A DNA stretch of 11,574 bases, from NCBI GenBank assembly GCA_025463615.1, contig JAODAU010000093.1, forward strand, positions 1 to 11,574, read 5' to 3'. This DNA is from Microbacteriaceae bacterium. Its GTDB lineage: Bacteria; Actinomycetota; Actinomycetes; Actinomycetales; Microbacteriaceae. The position numbers and the translations under genes were made by a program. The notes beneath the pieces are model-generated. The model searched no databases. It had not been told where the DNA came from and was given only the letters and a program-made list of their open reading frames with translations. How positions within the stretch are numbered: position 1 is the stretch's first letter; each line of letters begins with the position of its first letter. Below, one piece after another: positions 1 to 7,637 of this stretch.

Positions 1-42
1 CTCGTCTTCCGCTCGTCCCGTCGCGACCTCACGAAGGGCTGA
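1..42 (+). CDS. C-terminal tail of an upstream sugar ABC transporter permease (partial)
   Basis: The first 42 bases read in frame 1 as LVFRSSRRDLTKG followed by TGA (40-42). The short basic tail after a hydrophobic LVF fits the cytoplasmic C-terminus of a MalF/UgpA-type permease. It sits two bases before a MalG-type permease, the usual order for carbohydrate ABC importers. Only 13 residues are visible, so the family assignment rests mainly on position; another member of the transport operon is possible. Confidence 0.5.
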   Translation, partial: LVFRSSRRDLTKG

Positions 43-44
43 TC

Positions 45-938
45 ATGACCGCGATCAACACCAAGGCCGGCGTGAACCGTCGGGCGCCGCGACCCGCCGG
101 TGCCCGCGCCAGGCGCCTCACCGGCAGCGCGATCATCAAGATCGTCATCGCCGTGCTGCTCATCGTGGAGCTCTACCCGATGCTGTGGCTGCTGCTCAAC
201 TCGCTCAAGACCAAGGAGGAGATCGTCAATGCTCCGCTCTGGTCGCTGCCGCAGAGCCTCCAGTTCGGCAACTACGCCGAGGCGTTCACGACGGGCAGCC
301 TGGGCCGCAACGCCATCAACAGCCTCATCGTCACGATCCCGTCGCTGGCGCTCATCATCTTCCTCGGCGCCGCCGCCGGCTTCGCGCTGGAGGTGATGAT
401 CTGGAAGGGGCGCAACGCGGTGCTCTTCTTCGTGGTCGCCGGCATGATGGTGCCGCTGCAGATGGTGCTGCTGCCGCTCTTCACGATCTACTTCAAGACC
501 GGGATCGCGAACAGCTACCTGCCGCTGATCATCACCTACGTGGGGCATGGGCTGCCGCTCACGGTGTTCCTGTTCGCCACCTACTTCCGCGCGATACCGC
601 GGGAGATCTTCGAGGCATCCACCCTCGATGGCGGCGGCGCGTTCCGCGCCTTCTTCTCCGTGGGCCTGCCGATGGTGCGCAACGGCATCTTCACGGTCGC
701 CCTGCTGCAGTTCTTCTCGGTGTGGAACGACCTGCTCATCGCGCTGACCTTCAACATCGACTCGAAGCTCTCGACGATCCAGGTGGGGCTGCTGCACTTC
801 AGCGACGAATACGGGTCGGTCAACTACGGCCCGCTGTTCGCCGCGATCAGCATGCTCGTGTTCAGCACGCTGGCGGTGTACCTCGCGATCAACCAGCAGG
901 TCATGAAGGGCCTGACGGCGGGATCGGTCAAGGGGTGA
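45..938 (+). CDS. Carbohydrate ABC transporter permease, MalG/binding-protein-dependent type
   Basis: This 297-residue inner-membrane protein is one of the two permease subunits of a CUT1-type sugar importer. After a basic cytoplasmic N-terminus (residues 1-27) six hydrophobic stretches can be drawn at about 29-51, 93-116, 124-147, 157-180, 212-236 and 263-283. The EAA loop that docks the ATPase is clear at 190-209 (E-A-S-T-L-D-G-G, then F-x-x-V-x-L-P). Length and topology are normal for MalG. The ATG at 45 follows AAGG (33-36) and lies two bases after the preceding stop. The next gene starts inside its stop codon, so the transporter and the enzymes are co-translated. No solute-binding protein or ATPase is in the window; in actinobacteria the ATPase is often encoded elsewhere and shared. 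The substrate cannot be read from the sequence. Confidence 0.93.
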   Translation: MTAINTKAGVNRRAPRPAGARARRLTGSAIIKIVIAVLLIVELYPMLWLLLNSLKTKEEIVNAPLWSLPQSLQFGNYAEAFTTGSLGRNAINSLIVTIPSLALIIFLGAAAGFALEVMIWKGRNAVLFFVVAGMMVPLQMVLLPLFTIYFKTGIANSYLPLIITYVGHGLPLTVFLFATYFRAIPREIFEASTLDGGGAFRAFFSVGLPMVRNGIFTVALLQFFSVWNDLLIALTFNIDSKLSTIQVGLLHFSDEYGSVNYGPLFAAISMLVFSTLAVYLAINQQVMKGLTAGSVKG

Positions 939-1786
939 TACTCGACGCCCACACCCACGTGTGGCCGCGCTGGCCATACCGGCCCGACGTGCCGGACTCC
1001 GACTCGCGCGGTCGCGCCGAGAACCTGCTGCTCGAGATGGACCGGGCCGGGGTGGATGCCGCGTTCATCGTGAACGCGCGCATCGAGAACGCCGCGGACA
1101 ACAACGGGTACGGCGCGGAGGTCGCGGCGGAGCATCCGGGCCGGCTGCTGCAGGTGGCCGACATCGACAGCCGGTTCGGCCCCGACTACCACCGCCCGGG
1201 CGCGGCGGATCGGCTGCGCGCGCTGGTCGACGAGCTGCACCCTGTCGGCATCTCGCACTACCTCGAGCCGGCGAACGACGGCTGGCTGCTCTCGCACGAG
1301 GGCACCGAGTTCCTGCGGGTCGCCGACGAGGCCGGCCTCGTGATCACCCTCGCCGCGCCGCCCGCCTGGTACGACGACCTGCGGGTCGTCGCGCGGCGGT
1401 TCCCCGGCCTGGCGCTCATCGCGAACCACCTCGCGGTCGTGGGGCTGCACCCCGACGGCATCGACGAGGGCCTGCGGCTCGTGCTCGATCACGAGGAGCT
1501 GCCCAACCTGCTGGTGAAGGTGTCGGGCTACTACTACGGCAACGACCGGCCGTGGGACTACCCGTACCTCGACCGGCTGCCGATCGTTCGCGCGTTCTAC
1601 GAGTCGTGGGGTCCGGGTCGCATGGTCTGGGCATCCGACTGGCCGTCCCTGCTGCCGCACCACAGCTACACGCAGGCGGTGCACCTGCTGGGCGACCACG
1701 CCGACTTCCTCGCCGAGGGCGACCTCGAGCGCATCATGGGCGGCACGTTGGGCGCGCTGCTGGCCGAGAGGGGCGTGCTCGTATGA
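935..1786 (+). CDS. Amidohydrolase (Amidohydrolase_2 / COG3618), probable sugar lactonase
   Basis: This 283-residue single-domain protein matches the metal-dependent TIM-barrel hydrolases that include L-fuconolactonase, L-rhamnono-lactonase and 2-pyrone-4,6-dicarboxylate lactonase. Visible landmarks are the N-terminal metal motif D-A-H-T-H (H6, H8), a histidine in A-N-H-L (H165), and the late A-S-D-W-P motif with the expected catalytic/metal aspartate D235. Length is typical. The start is GTG at 935, overlapping the permease stop by four bases (GTGA); it places the HxH strand at the very N-terminus as usual for the family, and no upstream extension is plausible. It has no signal peptide, so it is cytosolic. 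The sugar-uptake and dehydrogenase context favours lactone hydrolysis. A decarboxylase of the same superfamily (ACMSD-like) is an alternative, though sugar context makes it less likely. Substrate unknown. Confidence 0.85.
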   Translation: MILDAHTHVWPRWPYRPDVPDSDSRGRAENLLLEMDRAGVDAAFIVNARIENAADNNGYGAEVAAEHPGRLLQVADIDSRFGPDYHRPGAADRLRALVDELHPVGISHYLEPANDGWLLSHEGTEFLRVADEAGLVITLAAPPAWYDDLRVVARRFPGLALIANHLAVVGLHPDGIDEGLRLVLDHEELPNLLVKVSGYYYGNDRPWDYPYLDRLPIVRAFYESWGPGRMVWASDWPSLLPHHSYTQAVHLLGDHADFLAEGDLERIMGGTLGALLAERGVLV

Positions 1787-2853
1787 GTGACGCGACGAAG
1801 CCGCGGGTGGGCATCATCATCACCGCGGCGGGGCGGGAACGGTACTTCTTCCCCGAGGACGTGGCGCGGCTCGAGCGGGTGGCGGATGTCGCCTGGCTCC
1901 ACCCCGACGGCCCCGACCGCGTCTTCGGGCCGCCCGCCGACGACCCGGAGCTCGCCGCGCGCACGAAGGAGTTCGTCGCCGACCTCGACGCCCTGGTCGT
2001 GAGCTACGGCTCGGTGCGCATCACCGACGAGATCATGGCGGCGGCGCCGCGGCTCAGGATGATCGGCGACACCCACGGGGACCGCTTCGCCGCACGCATC
2101 GACGTCGCGGCCGCCGAGCGGCGCGGGATCGTCGTCTCCGACACGACCAACGGATCCTCCGACCCGGTCGCGGAGTGGGCCCTCGCGCTCACGATGATCG
2201 GGCTGCGCAACGCCGGCGCGCTGTTCCGTCGCCTCATCGAGGGCGAGCTGCTCTGGCCGGATCGCACCGTGTTCCTCGACGACCCGGGCTACCTCAACGG
2301 CGAGCTGACGGGCAAGACGGTCGGTCTCATCGCGGTGGGAAACATCGGTCGGCGGCTGCTCGAACTGCTGGCCCCGTTCCACGTGACGGTGCTCGCGGTC
2401 GACCCGGGCGCGCCCGACGTGCTCGCCAACATCTACGACCTCGAGCTCACCAGCCTCGACGAGGTGTTGACCCGATCCGACGTCGTCATCAGCCTGGTGC
2501 CGCTGACCGCGGCGACCACCGGCCTCATCGGCGCCCGCGAGGTCGGGCTGCTGAAGCCCGGCGCGGTGTTCGTCAACGTCTCGCGCGGCCCGGTCGTGGA
2601 CACCGGGGCGCTCGTCGCGCGCCTCGAGACCGGCGACATCATCGCCTGCCTCGACGTGGTCGACCCCGAGCCGCTCGCCGTCGACTCGCCCCTCCGGCGC
2701 ATGCCGAACGTCTTCCTCACCCCGCACATCGCCGGCGTGACGGATGCAGCAGAGCCTCGTTTCTTCCGCTACATGGTGGACGAGGTCGCACGCGTGCTCG
2801 CCGGGAGCCGACCACGGTTCCGGCTGGTGCCACGCGAAGCCGAACAGATCTGA
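1783..2853 (+). CDS. D-2-hydroxyacid dehydrogenase, NAD-dependent
   Basis: This 356-residue cytosolic enzyme of the D-isomer-specific 2-hydroxyacid dehydrogenase family interconverts a 2-hydroxyacid and a 2-keto acid. The nucleotide-binding domain begins near residue 178 with T-V-G-L-I-A-V-G-N-I-G, and an aspartate at the end of the second strand (D207) suggests NAD rather than NADP. The catalytic triad is intact: R268 in N-V-S-R-G-P-V-V-D, E296 in D-P-E-P-L, and H315 in T-P-H-I-A-G. The first glycine of the GxGxxG fingerprint is alanine (A184), a mild oddity. The ATG at 1783 overlaps the amidohydrolase stop (ATGA). Family members include glyoxylate/hydroxypyruvate reductase and phosphoglycerate dehydrogenase; length lacks the ACT domain of long SerA forms. 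Next to malate synthase G, a glyoxylate- or sugar-acid-related substrate is plausible but unproven. Confidence 0.9.
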   Translation: MSDATKPRVGIIITAAGRERYFFPEDVARLERVADVAWLHPDGPDRVFGPPADDPELAARTKEFVADLDALVVSYGSVRITDEIMAAAPRLRMIGDTHGDRFAARIDVAAAERRGIVVSDTTNGSSDPVAEWALALTMIGLRNAGALFRRLIEGELLWPDRTVFLDDPGYLNGELTGKTVGLIAVGNIGRRLLELLAPFHVTVLAVDPGAPDVLANIYDLELTSLDEVLTRSDVVISLVPLTAATTGLIGAREVGLLKPGAVFVNVSRGPVVDTGALVARLETGDIIACLDVVDPEPLAVDSPLRRMPNVFLTPHIAGVTDAAEPRFFRYMVDEVARVLAGSRPRFRLVPREAEQI

Positions 2854-2856
2854 ATC

Positions 2857-2861
2857 AGGAG
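2857..2861 (+). promoter_or_regulatory. Ribosome binding site of the TIM-barrel gene
   Basis: AGGAG lies seven bases before the ATG at 2869. It is the strongest Shine-Dalgarno in the operon and marks the widest gap inside it (15 bases), so this gene can start translation independently of its upstream neighbour. Confidence 0.75.
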
Positions 2862-2868
2862 CTAGACA

Positions 2869-4266
2869 ATGGGCGTTCTCGCCGGCATCCAAATCGGTGC
2901 AATCTCTTTCGTCGATGAGGGCGTCGACACCGTGCTCGACCTGCTCTCCGAGCGGGCGGGCGTGAACGCGCTCTTCATCGGCACCCAGGCCTTCGACCGC
3001 GGGCTCGCGGGTCGGCAGGTCTCGCGCAAGCCGCATCCGGGCCATGGCGGGGACCACCTCGCCGACGTGCACCTCGGAGGCTCGTTCGTCACCCAGCACG
3101 AGGAGTACTACCGCGGCTCCCTGCTCGGCCCGCACCGGGCCGCGGATGCCGAGGTCGCCGGGTTCGACGCGCTCGGCGACGTGATCCCCGCCGCCCGTGA
3201 GCGCGACATGAAGGTGTTCTCGTTCCTGCTCGAGAACAATCACCAGGGGCTCGGCAACGTGATCCCCGGCTGGTCGAACGTGCTCCAGGTGGACAGCTGG
3301 GGCCGGGCCGACCCCTACGCCTGCCTGCGCAATCCCGACTACCTCGCCTGGTGGCGGGGCCTCGTCGAAGACCAGGTGCGCAGCTACGATCTCGACGGCA
3401 TCATGATCGGCGGGGAGCGCAACGGCCCGCTCGACAACGTGCTCTCCGAGGGCGGCTTCGCCCGCGACGGCGGCTCCTACTGCTTCTGCCGGTTCTGCAT
3501 CAGCGCGGCCACCGAGCAGGGCATCGACGTGCGGCGGGCACGTGAAGGATTCCTCGCGCTCGACGCCCTGGTCACCGGCGACGACTCCGGCGAGTTCGAG
3601 AGCTCGTTCATCCGCTACATGCGCCTGCTCAACACCTACCCCGAGATCGTGCAGTGGGACCAGTTCTGGCACGAGGGCTACTTCGCCTGGCAGGCCGGGC
3701 TCTACGGCACGATCAAATACCTCGCGCCGAAGGTGCAGGTCGGCTGGCACGTCTGGCACCACAACTCGTTCTCGCCCTGGTACCGCGCGCAGATGGACTT
3801 CGCCCGCATCGGCACGTTCTCGGACTTCGTGAAGCCCGTGCTCTACAAGGATGCCGCCGGCTATCGCCTGCACCACTACGTGTCGACGCTGGTGCAGCGG
3901 GTGTTCCGCGGCATGAACCCGCAGACCGTGTTCGACCTCATCCGCGGCTCTCTCGGCTACGAGGAGGACGTGAAGTTCGACGACCTGCCGCAGCTCGGGC
4001 TGTCGGCGGACTACGTGCGGCGGGAGACGGCCCGCGCCCGCGGCATCCTCGACCCGCGGGTCGCCGTCTACCCCGGCCTGGACGTCAACATCCCGGCCGG
4101 CGAGGGCTCGCGCTACAGCGGGCCGGATGACGTGCGCGCGTCGGTCGCCGCCGCCCTCGACGGCGGTGCGGACGGCTTCGTGCTCTCGCGCAAGTACTCC
4201 GAGATGACGTTCGAGAACCTGGATGCCGCCGGGGCCGAGCTCGAGGCGAGGGGCCTGAAGAAGTGA
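2869..4266 (+). CDS. Uncharacterised TIM-barrel protein, glycoside-hydrolase-like
   Basis: I do not recognise a named family with certainty. The 465-residue protein has no signal peptide or membrane span. It reads like an alpha/beta barrel: G-I-Q-I-G-A-I-S-F at strand 1, V-F-S-F-L-L-E-N at 116-123, D-G-I-M-I-G-G-E at 176-183, G-W-H-V-W at 292-296, K-P-V-L-Y at 322-326, V-Y-P-G-L-D at 400-405 and D-G-F-V-L-S at 435-440. The carboxylate E183 at a strand end and the tryptophan/histidine-rich loops (W161, W162, W293, W296, H297, H298) resemble sugar-binding barrels. A tight cysteine cluster C-F-C-R-F-C (205-210) follows strand 4; a C-x-C-x-x-C of this kind occurs at this place in hypothetical glycosyl hydrolase families (GHL type). 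It lies between the dehydrogenase and glcB, whose GTG overlaps its stop. A cytosolic glycosidase or lyase is the best guess. Confidence 0.6.
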   Translation: MGVLAGIQIGAISFVDEGVDTVLDLLSERAGVNALFIGTQAFDRGLAGRQVSRKPHPGHGGDHLADVHLGGSFVTQHEEYYRGSLLGPHRAADAEVAGFDALGDVIPAARERDMKVFSFLLENNHQGLGNVIPGWSNVLQVDSWGRADPYACLRNPDYLAWWRGLVEDQVRSYDLDGIMIGGERNGPLDNVLSEGGFARDGGSYCFCRFCISAATEQGIDVRRAREGFLALDALVTGDDSGEFESSFIRYMRLLNTYPEIVQWDQFWHEGYFAWQAGLYGTIKYLAPKVQVGWHVWHHNSFSPWYRAQMDFARIGTFSDFVKPVLYKDAAGYRLHHYVSTLVQRVFRGMNPQTVFDLIRGSLGYEEDVKFDDLPQLGLSADYVRRETARARGILDPRVAVYPGLDVNIPAGEGSRYSGPDDVRASVAAALDGGADGFVLSRKYSEMTFENLDAAGAELEARGLKK

Positions 4267-6452
4267 CCGGCGTCGACACAGCGGCACGCGAGACGGTCGG
4301 CGCGCTCGACGTCGATTCGCGCCTGCGCGACTTCATCGAGCGCGAGCTGCTCGCCCCCGCCGGCCTCGACGCTGCGCGGTTCTGGGAGGGCCTCGAACTG
4401 CTCGTCGACGACGTGATGCCGCGCAACCGCGAGCTGCTCGCCGAGCGCGACCACCTGCAGGGGCTCATCGACGACTGGCACCGGGCCGGCCCGGGGCCGA
4501 TCGCCGACCCCGCCGCCTATCGCGCCTTCCTCGAGCGGATCGGGTACCTCGTGCCCGCGCCGGGCGCGGTCACGGTGACGACGGACGGCGTCGATCCCGA
4601 GATCGCCACGCTCGCCGGCCCGCAGCTCGTTGTCCCGGTGACCAACGCGCGCTACGCGCTCAACGCGGTGAACGCGCGCTGGTGATCGCTGTACGACGCG
4701 CTCTACGGCACCGACGTCATCCCCGGCACCGCCCGCCCCGGCGGCTACGACAGCGAGCGGGGCGCGCTGGTCGTCGCCTACGCGCGCCGGCTGCTCGACG
4801 AGTTCTTCCCGCTCGCGAGCGGCAGCCACGCGGATGCCGCGGCCTACGCCATCGCGCGCGGCGCCCTGCGCGTCGAGCTCGCCTCGGGCACCTCCACCAC
4901 CCTCGCCGACGCCGAGCAGCTGCGCGGCCACGCCGGCGACGCGGACGCCCCGACCGCGATCCTGCTGCGTCGCCACGGGCTGCACGCCGAGCTGCGCTTC
5001 GACCGCGACAGCGTGGTGGGCTCCGCCGACCCGGCCGGCATCAGCGACGTGGTGCTCGAGTCGGCGCTCTCGACGATCGTCGACTTCGAGGACTCCATCT
5101 CGGCCGTCGACGTGGCAGACAAGCTGGTCGCGTACCGCAACTGGCTGGGCCTCAACGACGGCACGCTCAGCGACACGTTCACGAAGAACGGGCGCTCGCT
5201 GACGCGCACGCTCGCGGACGACCGTTCGTACCTCGCGGTCGACGGGGGCGACCTGCGGCTGTCCGGCCGCGCGCTCATGCTGGTGCGCAACGTCGGCCAC
5301 CTCATGACAACCGACGCCGTGCGCGACCGCAACGGCGACGAGATCGGGGAGGGGCTGCTCGACGCGGTCGTGACCGTGCTCGCCGCGCTGCCCGGCATCC
5401 GCGCGGAGAACCCGCTGCGCAACGGCACCGCGGGATCGATCTACATCGTCAAGCCGAAGATGCACGGGCCGGCGGAGGTGCGGCTCGCGGTCGACATCTT
5501 CGCGCGCGTCGAGGAGCTCGTCGGACTGCCCGCGCGAACGATCAAGCTCGGCCTGATGGACGAGGAGCGCCGCACCTCGGTTAACCTCGCGGCGTGCATC
5601 GCCGCTGCATCCGACCGCCTGTTCTTCATCAACACCGGGTTCCTCGACCGATCGGGCGACGAGATCCACACCTCGTTCGAGGCCGGCCCGATGGTGCGCA
5701 AGCAGGACATGAAGAGCCAGCCCTGGATCGCCGCCTACGAGACCCAGAACGTGGACATCGGTCTCGCCGCGGGCCTCCCCGGCCACGCCCAGATCGGCAA
5801 GGGCATGTGGGCGATGACCGAGCTCATGGCCGACATGCTCGAGCAGAAGATCGGGCATCCGCGGGCCGGGGCCTCGACCGCCTGGGTGCCGTCGCCGACC
5901 GCGGCGACGCTGCACGCCATCCACTACCACCGGGTGGATGTCGCCGCCCGGCAGCGCGAGCTCGCCGGCGCCCCGCGCAGCACACTCGACGAGCTGCTCA
6001 CCCTGCCCCTGGGCGACCCCGCCTCGTGGGCCGACGAGGACCGGCAGCAGGAGCTCGACAACAACGTGCAGTCCCTGCTCGGCTACGTCGTGCGCTGGGT
6101 GGAGCTCGGGATCGGCTGTTCGAAGGTGCCGGACATCCACGACGTGGCCCTGATGGAGGACCGCGCCACACTGCGCATCTCGAGCCAGCACCTGGCCAAC
6201 TGGCTGCGGCACGGGGTGGTGACGCCCGAGCAGGTGCGCGCCAGCCTCGAGCGCATGGCCGCGGTCGTCGACGCGCAGAACCTGGGGGAGCCCGGCTACC
6301 GGCCGATGGCTGCCGACCTCGACGCCAGCGTGGGGTTCCAGTCCGCGGTGGAGCTCGTCTTCGAGGGCGCCCGCCAGCCCAACGGCTACACGGAGCCGAT
6401 CCTCCACCGGCGGCGACGCGAAGCGAAACAGAAACAGGGAGAACAATCGTGA
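4263..6452 (+). pseudogene. glcB: Malate synthase G, interrupted by an in-frame TGA at codon 141
   Basis: Malate synthase G condenses glyoxylate with acetyl-CoA to malate. The reading frame from GTG 4263 (GTGA overlap with the preceding stop; GAGGGG at 4248-4253) to TGA 6450 spans 730 codons, the normal length of the monomeric G isoform. Family landmarks run through it: T-N-A-R-Y-A-L-N before the break, L-Y-D-A-L-Y-G-T-D directly after it, R342 in V-R-N-V-G-H, E434 in M-D-E-E-R-R, D462 in T-G-F-L-D, C619 in G-C-S-K-V and the catalytic base D633 in M-E-D-R. The codon at 4683-4685 is TGA where the family has glycine (N-A-R-W-G-S-L-Y). All catalytic residues lie downstream, so the 140-residue product alone would be inactive. 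No other stop or frameshift occurs. It may be a recent nonsense mutation, a sequencing error or a readthrough gene. Confidence 0.9.
4683..4685 (+). other. glcB: In-frame premature TGA in glcB
   Basis: The codon TGA stands between TGG (W140) and TCG. Malate synthase G has glycine here, so GGA to TGA, one transversion, explains it. The same frame continues for 588 sense codons with full homology. The GTGA created at 4682-4685 opens only a +2-frame arginine-rich ORF with no protein-like character, so it is not a genuine restart. Confidence 0.85.
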
Positions 6453-7216
6453 CAGAACCACGCACCGGCCGACTCGCCGGCAGACGGGCCATCGTGACCG
6501 GGGCTGCGGGCGCGCTCGGCCGCGTCATCGCCGAGACCCTCGCCAGTGAGGGGGCGGATGTCGCCGGCCTCGACCTCAACGGCCCCGGCCTGGAGGACAC
6601 GGCGGCCCTCGTGCGGGCGAAGGGTGTGCGTGCGCTCTCGGCGACCGCCGACCTCACCGACTTCGCCGCCGTGCAGGACGCGGTGGCCGGCATCGTCGCG
6701 GAGTGGGGCGGCGTCGACATCCTGCTCAACGGCGCCGGGGGAGGGGCCGTGAGCTTCTTCCACGAGATGACGCCGGAGACGTGGCAGATCCAGCTCGACC
6801 GCAACCTCACCTCGGTGTTCAACGTGACCCGCGCGGTGCTGCCCTCGATGATCGACCAGCACTTCGGGCGCATCATCAGCATCGCCTCGATCGCCGCCGT
6901 CTCCGGCGGGCGCCTGGTGCGCGGGGCGACCGCCTACGCGGCGGCGAAGGCCGGCGTGGTCGGGCTGACCAAGTCGCTCGCCATCGAGGTCGCCGAGCAG
7001 GGCATCACGGTCAACGCCCTGGCACCCGGTGCCCAGGCCACGCCGGGCCGCGACAACGACACGCCGGAGCGCCGCGAGGCGCTGCTCGACCAGATCCCCA
7101 CACGACTGCTGGGGGAGCCGGAGCACCTCGCGCAGACCGTCGTGTTCCTGGCCGCGCCCGAGGCCGTGAACATCACGGGCGTCATCCTGGCGCTCGACGG
7201 TGGACACTCGATCTAG
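6449..7216 (+). CDS. SDR family oxidoreductase
   Basis: This 255-residue classical short-chain dehydrogenase/reductase is of standard length. The cofactor motif is T-G-A-A-G-A-L-G (17-24), with D42 at the end of the second strand favouring NAD; then N-G-A-G (94-97, usually NNAG), the catalytic serine probably S147 and the Y163-x-x-x-K167 pair. The C-terminal L-D-G-G-H motif is also present. The spacing from S147 to Y163 is a little longer than usual because of an inserted G-G-R-L-V-R segment. The GTG at 6449 overlaps the glcB stop (GTGA) and is preceded by AGGGAG (6436-6441), so it may initiate even if ribosomes stop early in glcB. In a sugar operon it probably oxidises a sugar, polyol or sugar acid; fatty-acid-type ketoacyl reduction is less likely here. 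Substrate unknown. Confidence 0.92.
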   Translation: MTEPRTGRLAGRRAIVTGAAGALGRVIAETLASEGADVAGLDLNGPGLEDTAALVRAKGVRALSATADLTDFAAVQDAVAGIVAEWGGVDILLNGAGGGAVSFFHEMTPETWQIQLDRNLTSVFNVTRAVLPSMIDQHFGRIISIASIAAVSGGRLVRGATAYAAAKAGVVGLTKSLAIEVAEQGITVNALAPGAQATPGRDNDTPERREALLDQIPTRLLGEPEHLAQTVVFLAAPEAVNITGVILALDGGHSI

Positions 7217-7220
7217 GGAG
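7215..7220 (+). promoter_or_regulatory. Ribosome binding site of the CMD-family gene
   Basis: AGGGAG overlaps the SDR stop codon (TAG at 7214-7216) and lies six bases before the ATG at 7227. It fixes that start over the in-frame ATG at 7200, which lies inside the SDR gene and has no such signal. Confidence 0.75.
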
Positions 7221-7226
7221 ACGACC

Positions 7227-7637
7227 ATGACGAAACGCCTCGACAAGGGCAAGCACTGGTTCAACGAGGTCTACGGCGAGGGCAAGGCCGACGGGCTTGT
7301 CGAGATGCAGACCGGGCTGGGGCAGGACCTGGCGCGCTTCGGCATCGAGTTCAACTTCGGCGACATCTACTCGCGGCCGGGGCTCACGCTGGCCCAGCGC
7401 GAGCTCCTGTCGCTGGCGTCGCTGGTCACGATCGGCGGCCTGGAGCCGCAGCTGCGCGGGCACACCCGCGGAGCGATCCGGGTGGGATGCACGCCCACCG
7501 AGATCCTCGAGACCGTCATCCACACCGTGCAGTACTGCGGTTTCCCCAAGGCGCTGAACGCGATGCGGGTGATCACCGACCAGCTGCAGGAACTCGGCCT
7601 GGAGATCCCGCCGGCGCTCGGCCCCGACCCGGACTAG
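7227..7637 (+). CDS. Carboxymuconolactone decarboxylase (CMD) family protein
   Basis: This 136-residue all-helical small protein has the length and layout of 4-carboxymuconolactone decarboxylase (PF02627). Visible features are L-T-L-A-Q-R-E-L-L-S-L-A in the first core helix, H79 in R-G-H-T-R-G-A, the loop V-G-C-T-P-T-E-I and the helix V-Q-Y-C-G-F-P-K-A. The AhpD-type C-x-x-C peroxidase pair is absent (C88 and C104 are far apart), so an alkylhydroperoxidase role is unlikely and a decarboxylase or isomerase-like role on a keto acid or lactone is more likely. It is the last gene of the + operon; its TAG stop is shared, through a CTAG, with the stop of the convergent lactonase. True carboxymuconolactone chemistry is unlikely because no other beta-ketoadipate gene is here. 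Confidence 0.87.
   Translation: MTKRLDKGKHWFNEVYGEGKADGLVEMQTGLGQDLARFGIEFNFGDIYSRPGLTLAQRELLSLASLVTIGGLEPQLRGHTRGAIRVGCTPTEILETVIHTVQYCGFPKALNAMRVITDQLQELGLEIPPALGPDPD

Noticed and set aside
1666..4287. 873-codon open frame on the minus strand opposite the dehydrogenase and TIM-barrel genes
   Set aside because: It is the antisense shadow of GC-rich genes whose third-position G/C removes stops. The product is rich in Glu, His, Arg and Val with no domain pattern, while the + strand shows clear motifs.
4683..4740. Selenocysteine insertion at the glcB TGA
   Set aside because: No convincing bacterial SECIS-type hairpin is visible just after the codon, and the family residue is glycine, not cysteine or selenocysteine.
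4682..5584. Restart ORF at the GTGA formed by the premature TGA in glcB
   Set aside because: The frame is +2 relative to glcB and gives an arginine/proline-rich product with no family features; the true homology continues in the original frame.
5013..6452. Separate downstream gene starting at GTG 5013
   Set aside because: Residues between the TGA (4685) and 5013 match malate synthase G in the same frame, and no ribosome site precedes 5013. It is one interrupted gene, not two.
4113..6461. 782-codon open frame on the minus strand opposite glcB
   Set aside because: Same cause: it mirrors malate synthase G, and its translation is low-complexity H/V/R/E-rich sequence without recognisable structure.
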